Assembly (NCBI GenBank): GCA_039028895.1
Contig: JBCCHF010000019.1
Span: 50,789-114,788 of the forward strand
Direction of reading: 5' to 3'
Source of the DNA: JAHDCJ01 sp039028895
GTDB lineage: Bacteria; Bacteroidota; Bacteroidia; Chitinophagales; Saprospiraceae
Length of the DNA stretch: 64,000 nucleotides
Shown here: one piece after another, positions 9,262 through 17,700 of the stretch
How positions within the stretch are numbered: position 1 is the stretch's first letter
Layout of the letters: each line of letters opens with the position of its first letter
Position numbers and translations under genes: made by a program
The notes under the pieces: model-generated
Told to the model about the DNA's origin: nothing
Seen by the model: only the letters and a program-made list of their open reading frames with translations
Databases searched by the model: none

Positions 9262-10428
9262 TCAATGATCTACGAAGTAGTCTACTTCATGGGCTTCATC
9301 TAATTCTGGAATCTCTAATTTGTTGATAAATCTCTCAAGCACTTTTGGAGGAACGGGATGCTCTCTGTTTCTGTTGCGGTCCAGTAAAACCGGATAGGGG
9401 GCTTCGAGATAAACTATCCGGACCCAAGCTTTATAGGTCGTAAACAGATCAACAAGCCCCTGGCGCAATTGTTTCGTAAGGTTCGTAGCGTTCCAGATAA
9501 AATCCTGCTTAGCTCTCAGGTATTGCCGGGCTTCTTCTTTTGCAGTCTGGATGACCAACCCCTGATTATCTTTTGGTGCAATCTTCAGTTTCCGCCTTAT
9601 GTTATCAAGAGAGACAACGGGAAGTCCATTGCCCAATTCTTTTATCCAGGTATCTTTTCCTGCCCCAGGGAGGCCACACAACATGGTAACATTGCAGACG
9701 GTATCGTCGAAGGGCCTGTAAAACAGGTTGCTATCCGGCTTTTGGAAGAAAGTGAAGCGGGTAAGTGGATTCTCAAACTGGTAGTTTTCCCCATAGACCT
9801 TAAACTCTTTGGCGAATTCGGCATAATAGTCCAGCCGATCCAGTAATTTTTTCTGGTCTGCACAAATGCGGCCCAATACATCGGCTTTTGCCAAAATTTC
9901 CAGCCAATCCATCCTGGTATGGCAAGCTGCTCTCAACACGTTTTTCTCAGGGAAAGGATTGTCCCATGACCACAATGGCAGACCATGCCACTTTACAAGC
10001 TTAACGATTTGTTCTCTACAGGAATAAGGGACCTTGCCTATGGATTCTCTATACATAAAGGCTCTGGCCTTTCGAGCGCCAACTCTTGCATGTCCGGGGC
10101 AAATGATTTTCCCGCCTTCTTCCCTAGTGGTTTCAGGTTTGGCCATATCGTGCATCAACGCCGATAGAAACAGAATGGAACGTGCCGTATCATGCAGACG
10201 TTTCCGGTCAAGGATTTTTAGAATTTCATCTACCACCATTTTTGTGTGGATCAGAACGTTGCCTTCTTCATGAAATATTGGTGATTGAGGGGTCGCCTCC
10301 ATATCATCAAACCACGGCATGACTGCGTAAAGGGCATCCCAGTCAGTTTCTACACCTTGCTTCGGACAAAGTGTAAAATGCCATTTTTCTATAGCGTATG
10401 GGTATGATAACTGGTCCTCCATTTTCAA
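9262..10428 (-). CDS. HD-Pnk: HD-domain 2',3'-phosphoesterase fused to polynucleotide 5'-kinase
   Basis: Predicted nucleic-acid end-healing enzyme that removes 2',3'-cyclic or 3' phosphates and phosphorylates 5'-OH ends, preparing breaks for ligation. N-terminal HD phosphohydrolase: His61 (LIHTKMVVDE), His93-Asp94 (LMHDMAKPET), His113 (PGHARVGARK) and Asp183 (KADVLGR) match the HD metal ligands. C-terminal P-loop kinase: Walker A CGLPGAGKDTW with Lys258, then VVSLDNIRRKL and a DRNRNREHPVP lid-like segment. This order is that of the characterised HD-Pnk family (prototype from Runella slithyformis, another Bacteroidota). The start is either TTG at 10428, overlapping the ligase stop as TTGA, or ATG at 10422. 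Direct coupling to an RNA ligase gene supports the role. tRNA nucleotidyltransferase-type HD proteins were considered but lack this kinase. Confidence 0.9.
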   Translation of the reverse strand: MKMEDQLSYPYAIEKWHFTLCPKQGVETDWDALYAVMPWFDDMEATPQSPIFHEEGNVLIHTKMVVDEILKILDRKRLHDTARSILFLSALMHDMAKPETTREEGGKIICPGHARVGARKARAFMYRESIGKVPYSCREQIVKLVKWHGLPLWSWDNPFPEKNVLRAACHTRMDWLEILAKADVLGRICADQKKLLDRLDYYAEFAKEFKVYGENYQFENPLTRFTFFQKPDSNLFYRPFDDTVCNVTMLCGLPGAGKDTWIKELGNGLPVVSLDNIRRKLKIAPKDNQGLVIQTAKEEARQYLRAKQDFIWNATNLTKQLRQGLVDLFTTYKAWVRIVYLEAPYPVLLDRNRNREHPVPPKVLERFINKLEIPELDEAHEVDYFVDH

Positions 10429-11216
10429 ATTGTAAATAAATCAACCTCTTCCTTTAGACCGTTAGGTATAATTGGCCTGTCTAACCAATGGCTCTGCGAA
10501 TTTAGGACGGTCGTCAAAAAATCACCTCTGACATATTTATACCTTTCAACAACTTCTACCTGCTGTTCTACCTTGATGTAGAGTCCTTCCATTAAAATGG
10601 AATTATCCGTTTCAAATATTATCTTATCAGCGTTCAGATTTTGCTTTTCAGCTTTCTCCCGCAATATAGCCAAATGGTTTTGATCGATATAGTTTGAAGG
10701 ACCCACAAGTGCTTTCATCTCCTCGATGCTTTCCAATTGACCCTCGAATAAAACAGGGACAGATTGAATAATAGATAATGGTTCCAATAGAGCTTTCCGT
10801 GCCTTTGTACTCAGGAATAACTCGGTCACCTTGTCATAAATATCAAATTCCATAAAGTAATGGGGAAGGTGGGTGTAGAAAATAGTATGCTTGGCATACA
10901 ACCACTCTCCAAACATGATATACCGATTGGATAAAACCTCGTGAAGAGCTGAGAAATGTGTATTACCCCAGGTTTTGAAAAGTGCGAAATGGCGTTCTCG
11001 GGGTCCGCCAGTCAGGAAATGTCCCCGGCTTTGCAGTCTCAATTCTCCATGATCATTAAAACTAACTGCGGAATTCGAGCCGTCCAGTTTTTCTTCAATG
11101 ACGAGGTATTTATTAGTTAAATGGGAGAAAGGCACACAATTGAGATCCTCATCGCCCGGCTGTTCTTTTGACCCTTCAATATGGTGGGTTCTCGGATATT
11201 TTAAAATTTGTTGCAT
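10425..11216 (-). CDS. ATP-dependent RNA ligase
   Basis: Nucleotidyltransferase-type ligase that would seal 3'-OH/5'-phosphate RNA ends through a lysyl-AMP intermediate. Numbered from the ATG at 11216: motif I EEKLDGSNSAVS with Lys43 as the AMP acceptor, motif III FGEWLYAKHTIFY, motif IIIa MEFDIYDK, motif IV MEGLYIKVE (Glu210-Lys215) and a motif V-like ERYKYVRGDF. An ATG at 11240 would overlap the methyltransferase gene, but I prefer 11216 because the conserved family start looks like KYPRTHHIEGS; this leaves 7 bp after the upstream stop. The 263-residue length fits a minimal ligase with a short C-terminal domain. Placement directly before HD-Pnk makes healing and sealing of broken RNA the natural role. 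DNA nick sealing cannot be excluded from sequence. Confidence 0.9.
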   Translation of the reverse strand: MQQILKYPRTHHIEGSKEQPGDEDLNCVPFSHLTNKYLVIEEKLDGSNSAVSFNDHGELRLQSRGHFLTGGPRERHFALFKTWGNTHFSALHEVLSNRYIMFGEWLYAKHTIFYTHLPHYFMEFDIYDKVTELFLSTKARKALLEPLSIIQSVPVLFEGQLESIEEMKALVGPSNYIDQNHLAILREKAEKQNLNADKIIFETDNSILMEGLYIKVEQQVEVVERYKYVRGDFLTTVLNSQSHWLDRPIIPNGLKEEVDLFTI

Positions 11217-11223
11217 GGAGCTT

Positions 11224-11910
11224 CTAGCGCAAATTAACAACTACGATCAGATGGTTTAACACGTAATCGAACTTGATCTTTGGGTAACCCAAATCGTTAA
11301 GGGTATTTGTAAACCACCCTTGATCCAACACACTGAGATGTTCAGGATTGTCATCCTCTTTGGAAGGAACAGTAATGATCGCAAATTGGTTCGCCACTCG
11401 ACAAACCTCAACAACAGCCTTTCGATGGTCAGGAATATGTTCTATGACTTCAAGAGCAGTGACTACATCAAATTGGTCATTTTCAAAAGCCAGGTCAGTT
11501 ACTGACATGAGATGTGCGGAAATCCGATTGATACCCCCGTCTTTCACAGCTGTCAGGTCGTCTACCCGGTAATCAAGCATATCAATACAAGTGACAGGCG
11601 TATACTTGTTGCGATCAAGGAAGGGCCAAAGAAAAACACCCCGACCAGTGCCAATATCCAACAAATTGGAAGGCTGTAAACCAGTGAGAATCCCAATCAC
11701 CTTGTTGACCCTCGGGAGTTCCATAGTGCGTTTAAACTTATGCATTTTCAAACCTTGTTCACGACCAAAAATGAAAATGGTTTCTAGTTGTTCGAAGCTC
11801 AACTGGTCAAGTGGAATGTCTCCAAATGGTACCGTTGCCGGAAATTTTCCGCGAACGAAAGCAGATGCAGAATCTAAATAATAGCGTTGCAGCAAATCAA
11901 GGTCAGGCAT
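11224..11910 (-). CDS. Class I SAM-dependent methyltransferase, possibly Hen1-like
   Basis: Methyltransferase with a Rossmann SAM site: LLDIGTGRGVFLWPFL (motif I, residues 83-98), CIDMLDYRV (motif II region) and FDVVTALEVIEHIPDHR (motif IV). Length 228 residues. Glu154-x-x-Glu157-His158 together with His191 in NPEHLSVLDQGWF reproduces the spacing type of the Hen1 metal site (E-x-x-E-H...H) that directs 2'-O-methylation of RNA 3' ends. Many general methyltransferases share EVIEH and a later HL motif, so this remains a hypothesis strengthened by context: the next genes are RNA ligase and HD-Pnk, the same company Hen1 keeps in the bacterial Pnkp/Hen1 system. The gene starts 33 bp after the AAA+ stop. 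The N-terminal 70 residues (charged, with FEQLETIFIFGREQGLKMHK) are unassigned. Confidence 0.82.
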   Translation of the reverse strand: MPDLDLLQRYYLDSASAFVRGKFPATVPFGDIPLDQLSFEQLETIFIFGREQGLKMHKFKRTMELPRVNKVIGILTGLQPSNLLDIGTGRGVFLWPFLDRNKYTPVTCIDMLDYRVDDLTAVKDGGINRISAHLMSVTDLAFENDQFDVVTALEVIEHIPDHRKAVVEVCRVANQFAIITVPSKEDDNPEHLSVLDQGWFTNTLNDLGYPKIKFDYVLNHLIVVVNLR

Positions 11911-11943
11911 GATTTGAATAATTATTACCAGTCGTGATACAGG

Positions 11944-14583
11944 TTATTTTGCCCCACCGCCCTGGGCGCGTTTTTGGAAGCCAATGGCTTTCCTTGTAAA
12001 GATGGTATCCGCGTCTTTGTCCAGTTTGAAAGATTTCACATCATCGTAGGTCAGAGTACGAATCATGGTCTTTGTACGCTGTTTTTTAGACAGAGAAGAC
12101 AATCTCAGGCTCTGGTTCTTAACAGCTTCAGTAATAATGTGCCGGACTGAACGGGCATTACCAAAATACTTGTCGCGGTATTGGTACTGGAATGCAAGAT
12201 ATTTTTGTAGATGTTCTTTGGCTTCGTCCGAAGCTTCGAGTTCTTCTTCATCAAGCATGAGCATGGCTATTTCAAATAGCTCTTCGGCAGAGTAATCCTC
12301 AAATTTCAGGAGCTTGTCGAATCTTGACCGGAGACCAGGATTGGTTTTTAGGAAACCATCCATATTTTCCGGGTAACCGGCTACAAATACGAAAAATTCT
12401 CCTCTGCTATCCTCCATCCGTTTGATTAAGGTCTGGATGGCTTCATTGCCGTAGTCACCAGTAGGTCCGGTGCTTTGGGAAAGCGCATATGCCTCATCGA
12501 TAAACAAGACCCCACCCATGGCTTCTTCTATTTTTTCTGCGGTTTTCATAGCAGTTTGGCCAATATAACCAGCTACCAATCCTTGTCGGTCAGTTTCAAC
12601 CATATGTCCTCTTTCAAGAACACCAAGCGCTTTGTAAATTTTGGTGAGAATACGTGCAACTGTTGTTTTCCCGGTTCCAGGATTGCCAATAAATACCGTG
12701 TGAAGGAAGAATTTGTTTAATACATTACGCCCGGTCTCCCGATAAAAGCGGACGAGTTGGACCAATTCTTCAATCTGGCCCTTGATATTTTCCATTCCAA
12801 TGAGATGATTAAGCTCTTCCATTGCCTGTTCGAGCAGTCTTTCGTCAACTGGAATTTTGGGTAAGCGCCTTTTCGGCTGGATTTCTATATTCTCGACATC
12901 CACCATTTCAATGATCGATAATTCATCTTCCGAAAGGTCCCTTGGGTTTTCGCCTTTCATCACACGCAGACCAAGGTGAACTTTCGCCTGTTCGATAATA
13001 TCATTGACAAAACGAGCATTGCCGAAGGTTCGGTCACGATTGCGGTAGGCTTCTGTAATCAGCTCATCGATTTTTTTCTTGGCAGTTTTTGCCAGCGTTA
13101 CATTTTTTGCTACTGCTGAGAATGTTGCAATCTGGGATAATTCCTGTGGCAGATAATCGCTAAACTCAAAATAGATCTTGAATCTTGATTTCAGGCCTGG
13201 ATTCGAGTCAAGAAAATGTTGCATTTCTTTTGGATAACCAGCTACGATCACGGCCATGTCGCCTGCGCCATCAGACATTTCCTTAACTAATATTTCAATG
13301 ACCTCACGACCAAAGTCTTTACTATCGTCATTGGTACGTGCCAGGGAGTATGCTTCATCAATAAACAGTACTCCACCACGGGCTTTATCTATCGCTTCTT
13401 TTACTTTTGGGGCTGTTTGACCGATATACTCACCAATGAGGTCGACCCGATCAACTTCGTGAACATGTCCTTTTGAGAGCAAGCCCATTTTCTTGTAAAG
13501 TTTGCCCATCATCTTGGCAACAGTGGTTTTTCCGGTGCCAGGGTTGCCAATAAATACTGAATGGATGTTGACTTCTTCCGTTTCTTCAAAGCCTTTTTCC
13601 TGTCTTAATTGGAGAAACTGGATATACTGGGCGTGGTCTCTCACCTGTTGTTTGATATCAGATAATCCGATCAGATTGTCGAGATGAACCATTACATCTT
13701 CGAAGCTTTCATCGCCTTCGTATTCGGTAGCCATGGTTACCGGCGTCAATTTGTCGGGGAGTAAAACCCCTGCAAGACCTTCTTCAAAGTCTTCCTGGAC
13801 TTCAAATGGCACTGAAGCAATCAGTCGATCAATGAAAATGATGTCTACAGTATATTTGTCATGTCGCCACGACCCTTTTACATTTGAGCCCCAGCCTGCA
13901 GTAATGGAAATTAACGCATCATCCTTATCGACACGTTGGAGGCGGGTGACCATCCCTTTCAGTTCTTTGGCATTATTGTGAAATTTGACGAAAAGTTCAC
14001 ATTGCCAACTTTTGCCGAAGTTGATATTTTCCAGCAGAATTTCAGTATAAATATATCGGGTTTCAGAACCACTGAATTTCCTGTAATAAACACGCTCAGG
14101 TTCTGGAACATCATCATAGGGCCCTTCGTATAGTTTGATAGACTTTAGTTTGACGAAGGCATTTTCTTCATTTTCAAGATTTTTACCCGCGTCTTCAACA
14201 TAGAAGTATTTGGTGCCTACCTTTTCACCTTCAATCCAGGCTTCCCAATAAAAGGTGCCTTTTTTCCAGAATGCGCCATGCTTTTTATTGCCCCAGCCTT
14301 CACGGATATAAATGATGTTGTCGTATTTACTGACTTTGCGTTTGAAGGGCAGGCTACATATTTCTTTTTGGCCTTTCCTTGTGGAAAAACATTTTAATTC
14401 GACATCGACTTCCCAATCGGTGCGGTCAAACATTTTATTATAAAATGATAACTCAGCATAGATATAGGTACAGTCGTGCCTGTCGAATACCTGGCGATAC
14501 TTTTTCTTATTATCTGTCAGCCATTCGGTGGACGAATAGACCTTGAGGTCTCTGAACTTGAAATTTTCCGTTTTGTTATTCAC
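11944..14583 (-). CDS. Tandem AAA+ ATPase of CbbX/SpoVK type with two N-terminal repeat domains
   Basis: Predicted remodelling ATPase, 879 residues, cytoplasmic (no signal or membrane segment). Residues about 10-265 hold two copies of a beta-rich domain: YRQVFDRHDCTYIYAELSF...GWGNKKHGAFWKKG...VGTKYFYVED and YYRKFSGSETRYIYTEILL...GWGSNVKGSWRHD...ASVPFEVQED. Two AAA+ modules follow, each with FIGNPGTGKTTVA (Walker A near residues 346 and 634), GVLFIDEAY (Walker B), VAGYP sensor 1 and FGNARFVNDI or FGNARSVRHI near the arginine/sensor helix. Both modules look catalytically intact and resemble rubisco-activase CbbX and sporulation SpoVK, which act as hexamers. I do not know the N-terminal fold; substrate recognition is the obvious guess. 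Start is GTG at 14583. First gene of the presumed RNA-repair operon. Confidence 0.88.
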   Translation of the reverse strand: MNNKTENFKFRDLKVYSSTEWLTDNKKKYRQVFDRHDCTYIYAELSFYNKMFDRTDWEVDVELKCFSTRKGQKEICSLPFKRKVSKYDNIIYIREGWGNKKHGAFWKKGTFYWEAWIEGEKVGTKYFYVEDAGKNLENEENAFVKLKSIKLYEGPYDDVPEPERVYYRKFSGSETRYIYTEILLENINFGKSWQCELFVKFHNNAKELKGMVTRLQRVDKDDALISITAGWGSNVKGSWRHDKYTVDIIFIDRLIASVPFEVQEDFEEGLAGVLLPDKLTPVTMATEYEGDESFEDVMVHLDNLIGLSDIKQQVRDHAQYIQFLQLRQEKGFEETEEVNIHSVFIGNPGTGKTTVAKMMGKLYKKMGLLSKGHVHEVDRVDLIGEYIGQTAPKVKEAIDKARGGVLFIDEAYSLARTNDDSKDFGREVIEILVKEMSDGAGDMAVIVAGYPKEMQHFLDSNPGLKSRFKIYFEFSDYLPQELSQIATFSAVAKNVTLAKTAKKKIDELITEAYRNRDRTFGNARFVNDIIEQAKVHLGLRVMKGENPRDLSEDELSIIEMVDVENIEIQPKRRLPKIPVDERLLEQAMEELNHLIGMENIKGQIEELVQLVRFYRETGRNVLNKFFLHTVFIGNPGTGKTTVARILTKIYKALGVLERGHMVETDRQGLVAGYIGQTAMKTAEKIEEAMGGVLFIDEAYALSQSTGPTGDYGNEAIQTLIKRMEDSRGEFFVFVAGYPENMDGFLKTNPGLRSRFDKLLKFEDYSAEELFEIAMLMLDEEELEASDEAKEHLQKYLAFQYQYRDKYFGNARSVRHIITEAVKNQSLRLSSLSKKQRTKTMIRTLTYDDVKSFKLDKDADTIFTRKAIGFQKRAQGGGAK

Positions 14584-14653
14584 TACGTCTTGATTCTACC
14601 AGCTCTACATATTAAACAATCTCAAAGGGCGGACCATTTTTGAACTAGTCTGT

Positions 14654-14685
14654 AATTTACATTTTTTTTGGAAACAATGTAAATT
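14654..14685. promoter_or_regulatory. Inverted repeat between the divergent AAA+ genes, candidate operator
   Basis: Perfect 10-bp arms, AATTTACATT at 14654-14663 and AATGTAAATT at 14676-14685, with a 12-base spacer. It lies near the middle of the 146-bp region that separates the GTG start of the double-AAA+ gene (14583) from the ATG of the ClpA/B-like gene (14730), where both promoters must be. Arm length and centre-to-centre spacing of about two helical turns suit a dimeric regulator. AT-richness makes chance more likely than for a GC-rich repeat. No regulator gene is adjacent. Confidence 0.5.
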
Positions 14686-14729
14686 CCAATAAGTCATAAA
14701 ACTTTGTAATTTCACCTGCCTTTTTCATC

Positions 14730-17700
14730 ATGAGTTATATAACAATAAATTTTCCGGTTTTGGTCCAGCAAGTTGAAGCGGATGGCAAGCCTGCCTACAG
14801 TCTCAGGCCGTTGTTTCAAAGCTATCCGAGTACCCGTCACAGACGTTTTGAACGGGCTTTAAACCAATTGCAGAAGGAAATAAGGCGCTACTTCAAAGGC
14901 TTTACAGTCGACCGCGACAATATCGATGAACTGTTGTGGTTTATGTTTAATCCGCGGATCAAGTTCAACACATTTACCATGTCTTTTGTTGCGGGAAAGA
15001 ACTATGTGAGTGGCCAGTTCACGGTAGTTTATTTTGTCCTCAAGGATAAATGCTTTGTTTTTCTCCCGGCCTTTGATAATCATTTCTTTATTGCAACACC
15101 AGACAAAAAAGGCAAATACGCTATCCGGAAAGAAGCTGAAACGGTCATTCAGGCGATTCTCCGAAAGGAAAAGAAAGAATACGGGGAGAAGGTGGATATC
15201 CATGAAAAAATGGCTACCAAGGGAGAGTTTGTTACCAACTTAAAATTTTCCCTGAAGATTAATCATGCCAAGTTCCCATTCGAGTCCAGTGCACTTGATA
15301 GCTTTTTCGCAAGTCTTAGTGGTAACTTTGCCTTTGACGGATCAGTCGAAATCGAAAAGGTCGGCTATAATCTCAATGACCTTTATCCTTCCGAATTAGG
15401 CAGGGCCTATTATCGGGAAGAACTTGTCGAACGCGTTTCAAGTATCATTTACCAGGCTGAAAATACCCCTGTCATTATTGTCGGTCCGGAAGGGGTCGGC
15501 AAAAGAAGTATCATGCAGGAGGCCGTTTTCCGTTACCGGGAAAGAAATAGCGACACCAAGTACAAGAATCTCGAGAAAGTCTGGTTAATTGATCCAACAA
15601 GGGTTATTGCGGGGATGAGTATTGTGGGTATGTGGCAAAAACGCTTTGAGGCTATCCTTAAACATGTGCGCGAAAGGCGCAAGGGAGCAGACGGAAAAAC
15701 CGATAAGATCATTATCGATAATGTGGTAGCCATGTTGCGTATTGGTAAGTCCGCTCAAAACGATATGACTCTGAGCGATGTACTTAAACCATACCTCGAA
15801 AAACGACAGATCCAGGTAGTCTTGATTGCGACTCCGCAAGAGTGGAAGATCCTCCAGGAAAAGGACAGGCGGTTCTCCGATCTCTTCCAGGTGATTCGCG
15901 TTGAAGAGCCCGACGTCAAGACAGCAGTTCAAATGGTGGTTGAGCAGCGGAAACTCCTGGAGCTTGAGCACGACTGCCAGATTTCTACAATGGGTATCGT
16001 TCAGTTATTCAATATCCACCGCAATTATCTCAAGAGAAGTGCATTGCCAGGGTCCGTTATGAAAATATTGCGTCAATTAGCGGTAAAGTACAAGGGCGAG
16101 TTAGTCGATGCCTATCAGGTCAAAGCTGAATTTGAAGACTTCAGTGGACTCAACAAGGAAATCTTCGATGAGACCTATAAGTTCGAAAAGGACGAGGTCA
16201 GGCAAAGGATATCGAAAAAGCTGATAGGTCAGCCCCAGGCTGTTGGCTGTTTGGCAGATACTATCCATTTAATCAAGTCAAAACTGAATGATCCGGAAAA
16301 ACCATTGGGGTCATTTTTGTTTATTGGGCCTACAGGCGTAGGAAAAACCCAGGCTGCCAAGGTATTATGCAACTATCTAATGGGCGATGAAGATCATCTG
16401 TTACGGTTTGACATGAACGAATACATCGATGAGTATTCCATCCAAAGACTCATCGGTGATTATTATAATCCGGAAGGTCAGTTAACTGGTCGGGTTCGAT
16501 ACCAGCCATTTGGTATTATTCTTTTTGATGAGATTGAAAAGGCACATCCCAAAGTGCATGATTTGTTATTGCAAGTACTCGATGATGGCCGCTTGACTGA
16601 TAGTCTTGGCAGAACCGTCGACTTTTCAAACACAACAATAATCATGACCTCTAATGTTGGAGCTCGTGATGCTTCTATGCGATTAGGCTTTCGCCAGAAT
16701 GCGGAGGATGAAGGTGCGATATATCGCAAGGCAGTTGAAAAACGATTCCGACCTGAATTTGTCAACCGCATCGACAGGATTGTAATTTTCAATCCACTCG
16801 GTTTTGAACATATCCTGAATATCGCCAAACTCCAGATTAACGAACTGCTTAGTCGTGATGGTTTTGTAAGGCGAACTACCATTTTAAATATTTCTGACGA
16901 TGCGCTTGAATGGGTCGCCAAAAGAGGGTTTGATGCCAAAATGGGTGGCCGGGCGCTGAAAAGACAGATTGAGCGTGACCTGACCAGTTTGTCAGCTGAT
17001 CAGTTGATCAAAACCTTTAGCGATCGACCGATCATTTTTGATATTACTTTAAAAGATGACCAACTTCATCCAGCTATTACGCCGCTTGATTTTGTCCAGT
17101 CCCTGGGATTGGATTGGATACCAACCATTCCCAATGAAAAGAGCGGTCGCAAGTTTTATAGCAGAATGTTAAGGGAGGTTGAATCTTTGGAACGAAAAAT
17201 TTCCGGTAAAGGAAACGATCTGTCAACATCAAGTGAAATGGTAATTAAAACTGATGAGTCCGGTAATTTGGATTGGCAGTACTTCTGGTTTAAAGATCAA
17301 TTATCAGAGTTCAAAGAAAATATCAGGAGAAAGATTCTTGGTTTTGGTCATCAGGTTTTAGAGGAGGCTCCTGTGATTGCTTTACGATTGAAGCGCGCAA
17401 AAACTTCCAGTACGATTCAAAAGAATCTGAGTAGCGGGTCAAAGCTTGATAGGCATATCATCAAAGACAAACTATTTCAGCAGGAAGGTCTTGAAGAGAT
17501 CAGGGATATGTACCGATATGGGCAGGCCCAGTTTGATAAAATGCAGAGTCAATATCTGTCAGATATTCTCGATTTTAACTTCCTCAATCTTTTTTCAAGG
17601 GGTTTTCTTGAGCAAAAATCACAAAAGATCGAAATCCACTTTGAGTCTTGCATCACAAATTTAGGTGATAAGCAGATCAAATTCCTAATGGACCTTTATG

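Noticed and set aside
11216..11240. Earlier ATG (11240) for the RNA ligase gene
   Set aside because: It would add eight residues with no family likeness and overlap the methyltransferase gene; the ATG at 11216 begins just ahead of the conserved KYPRT segment.
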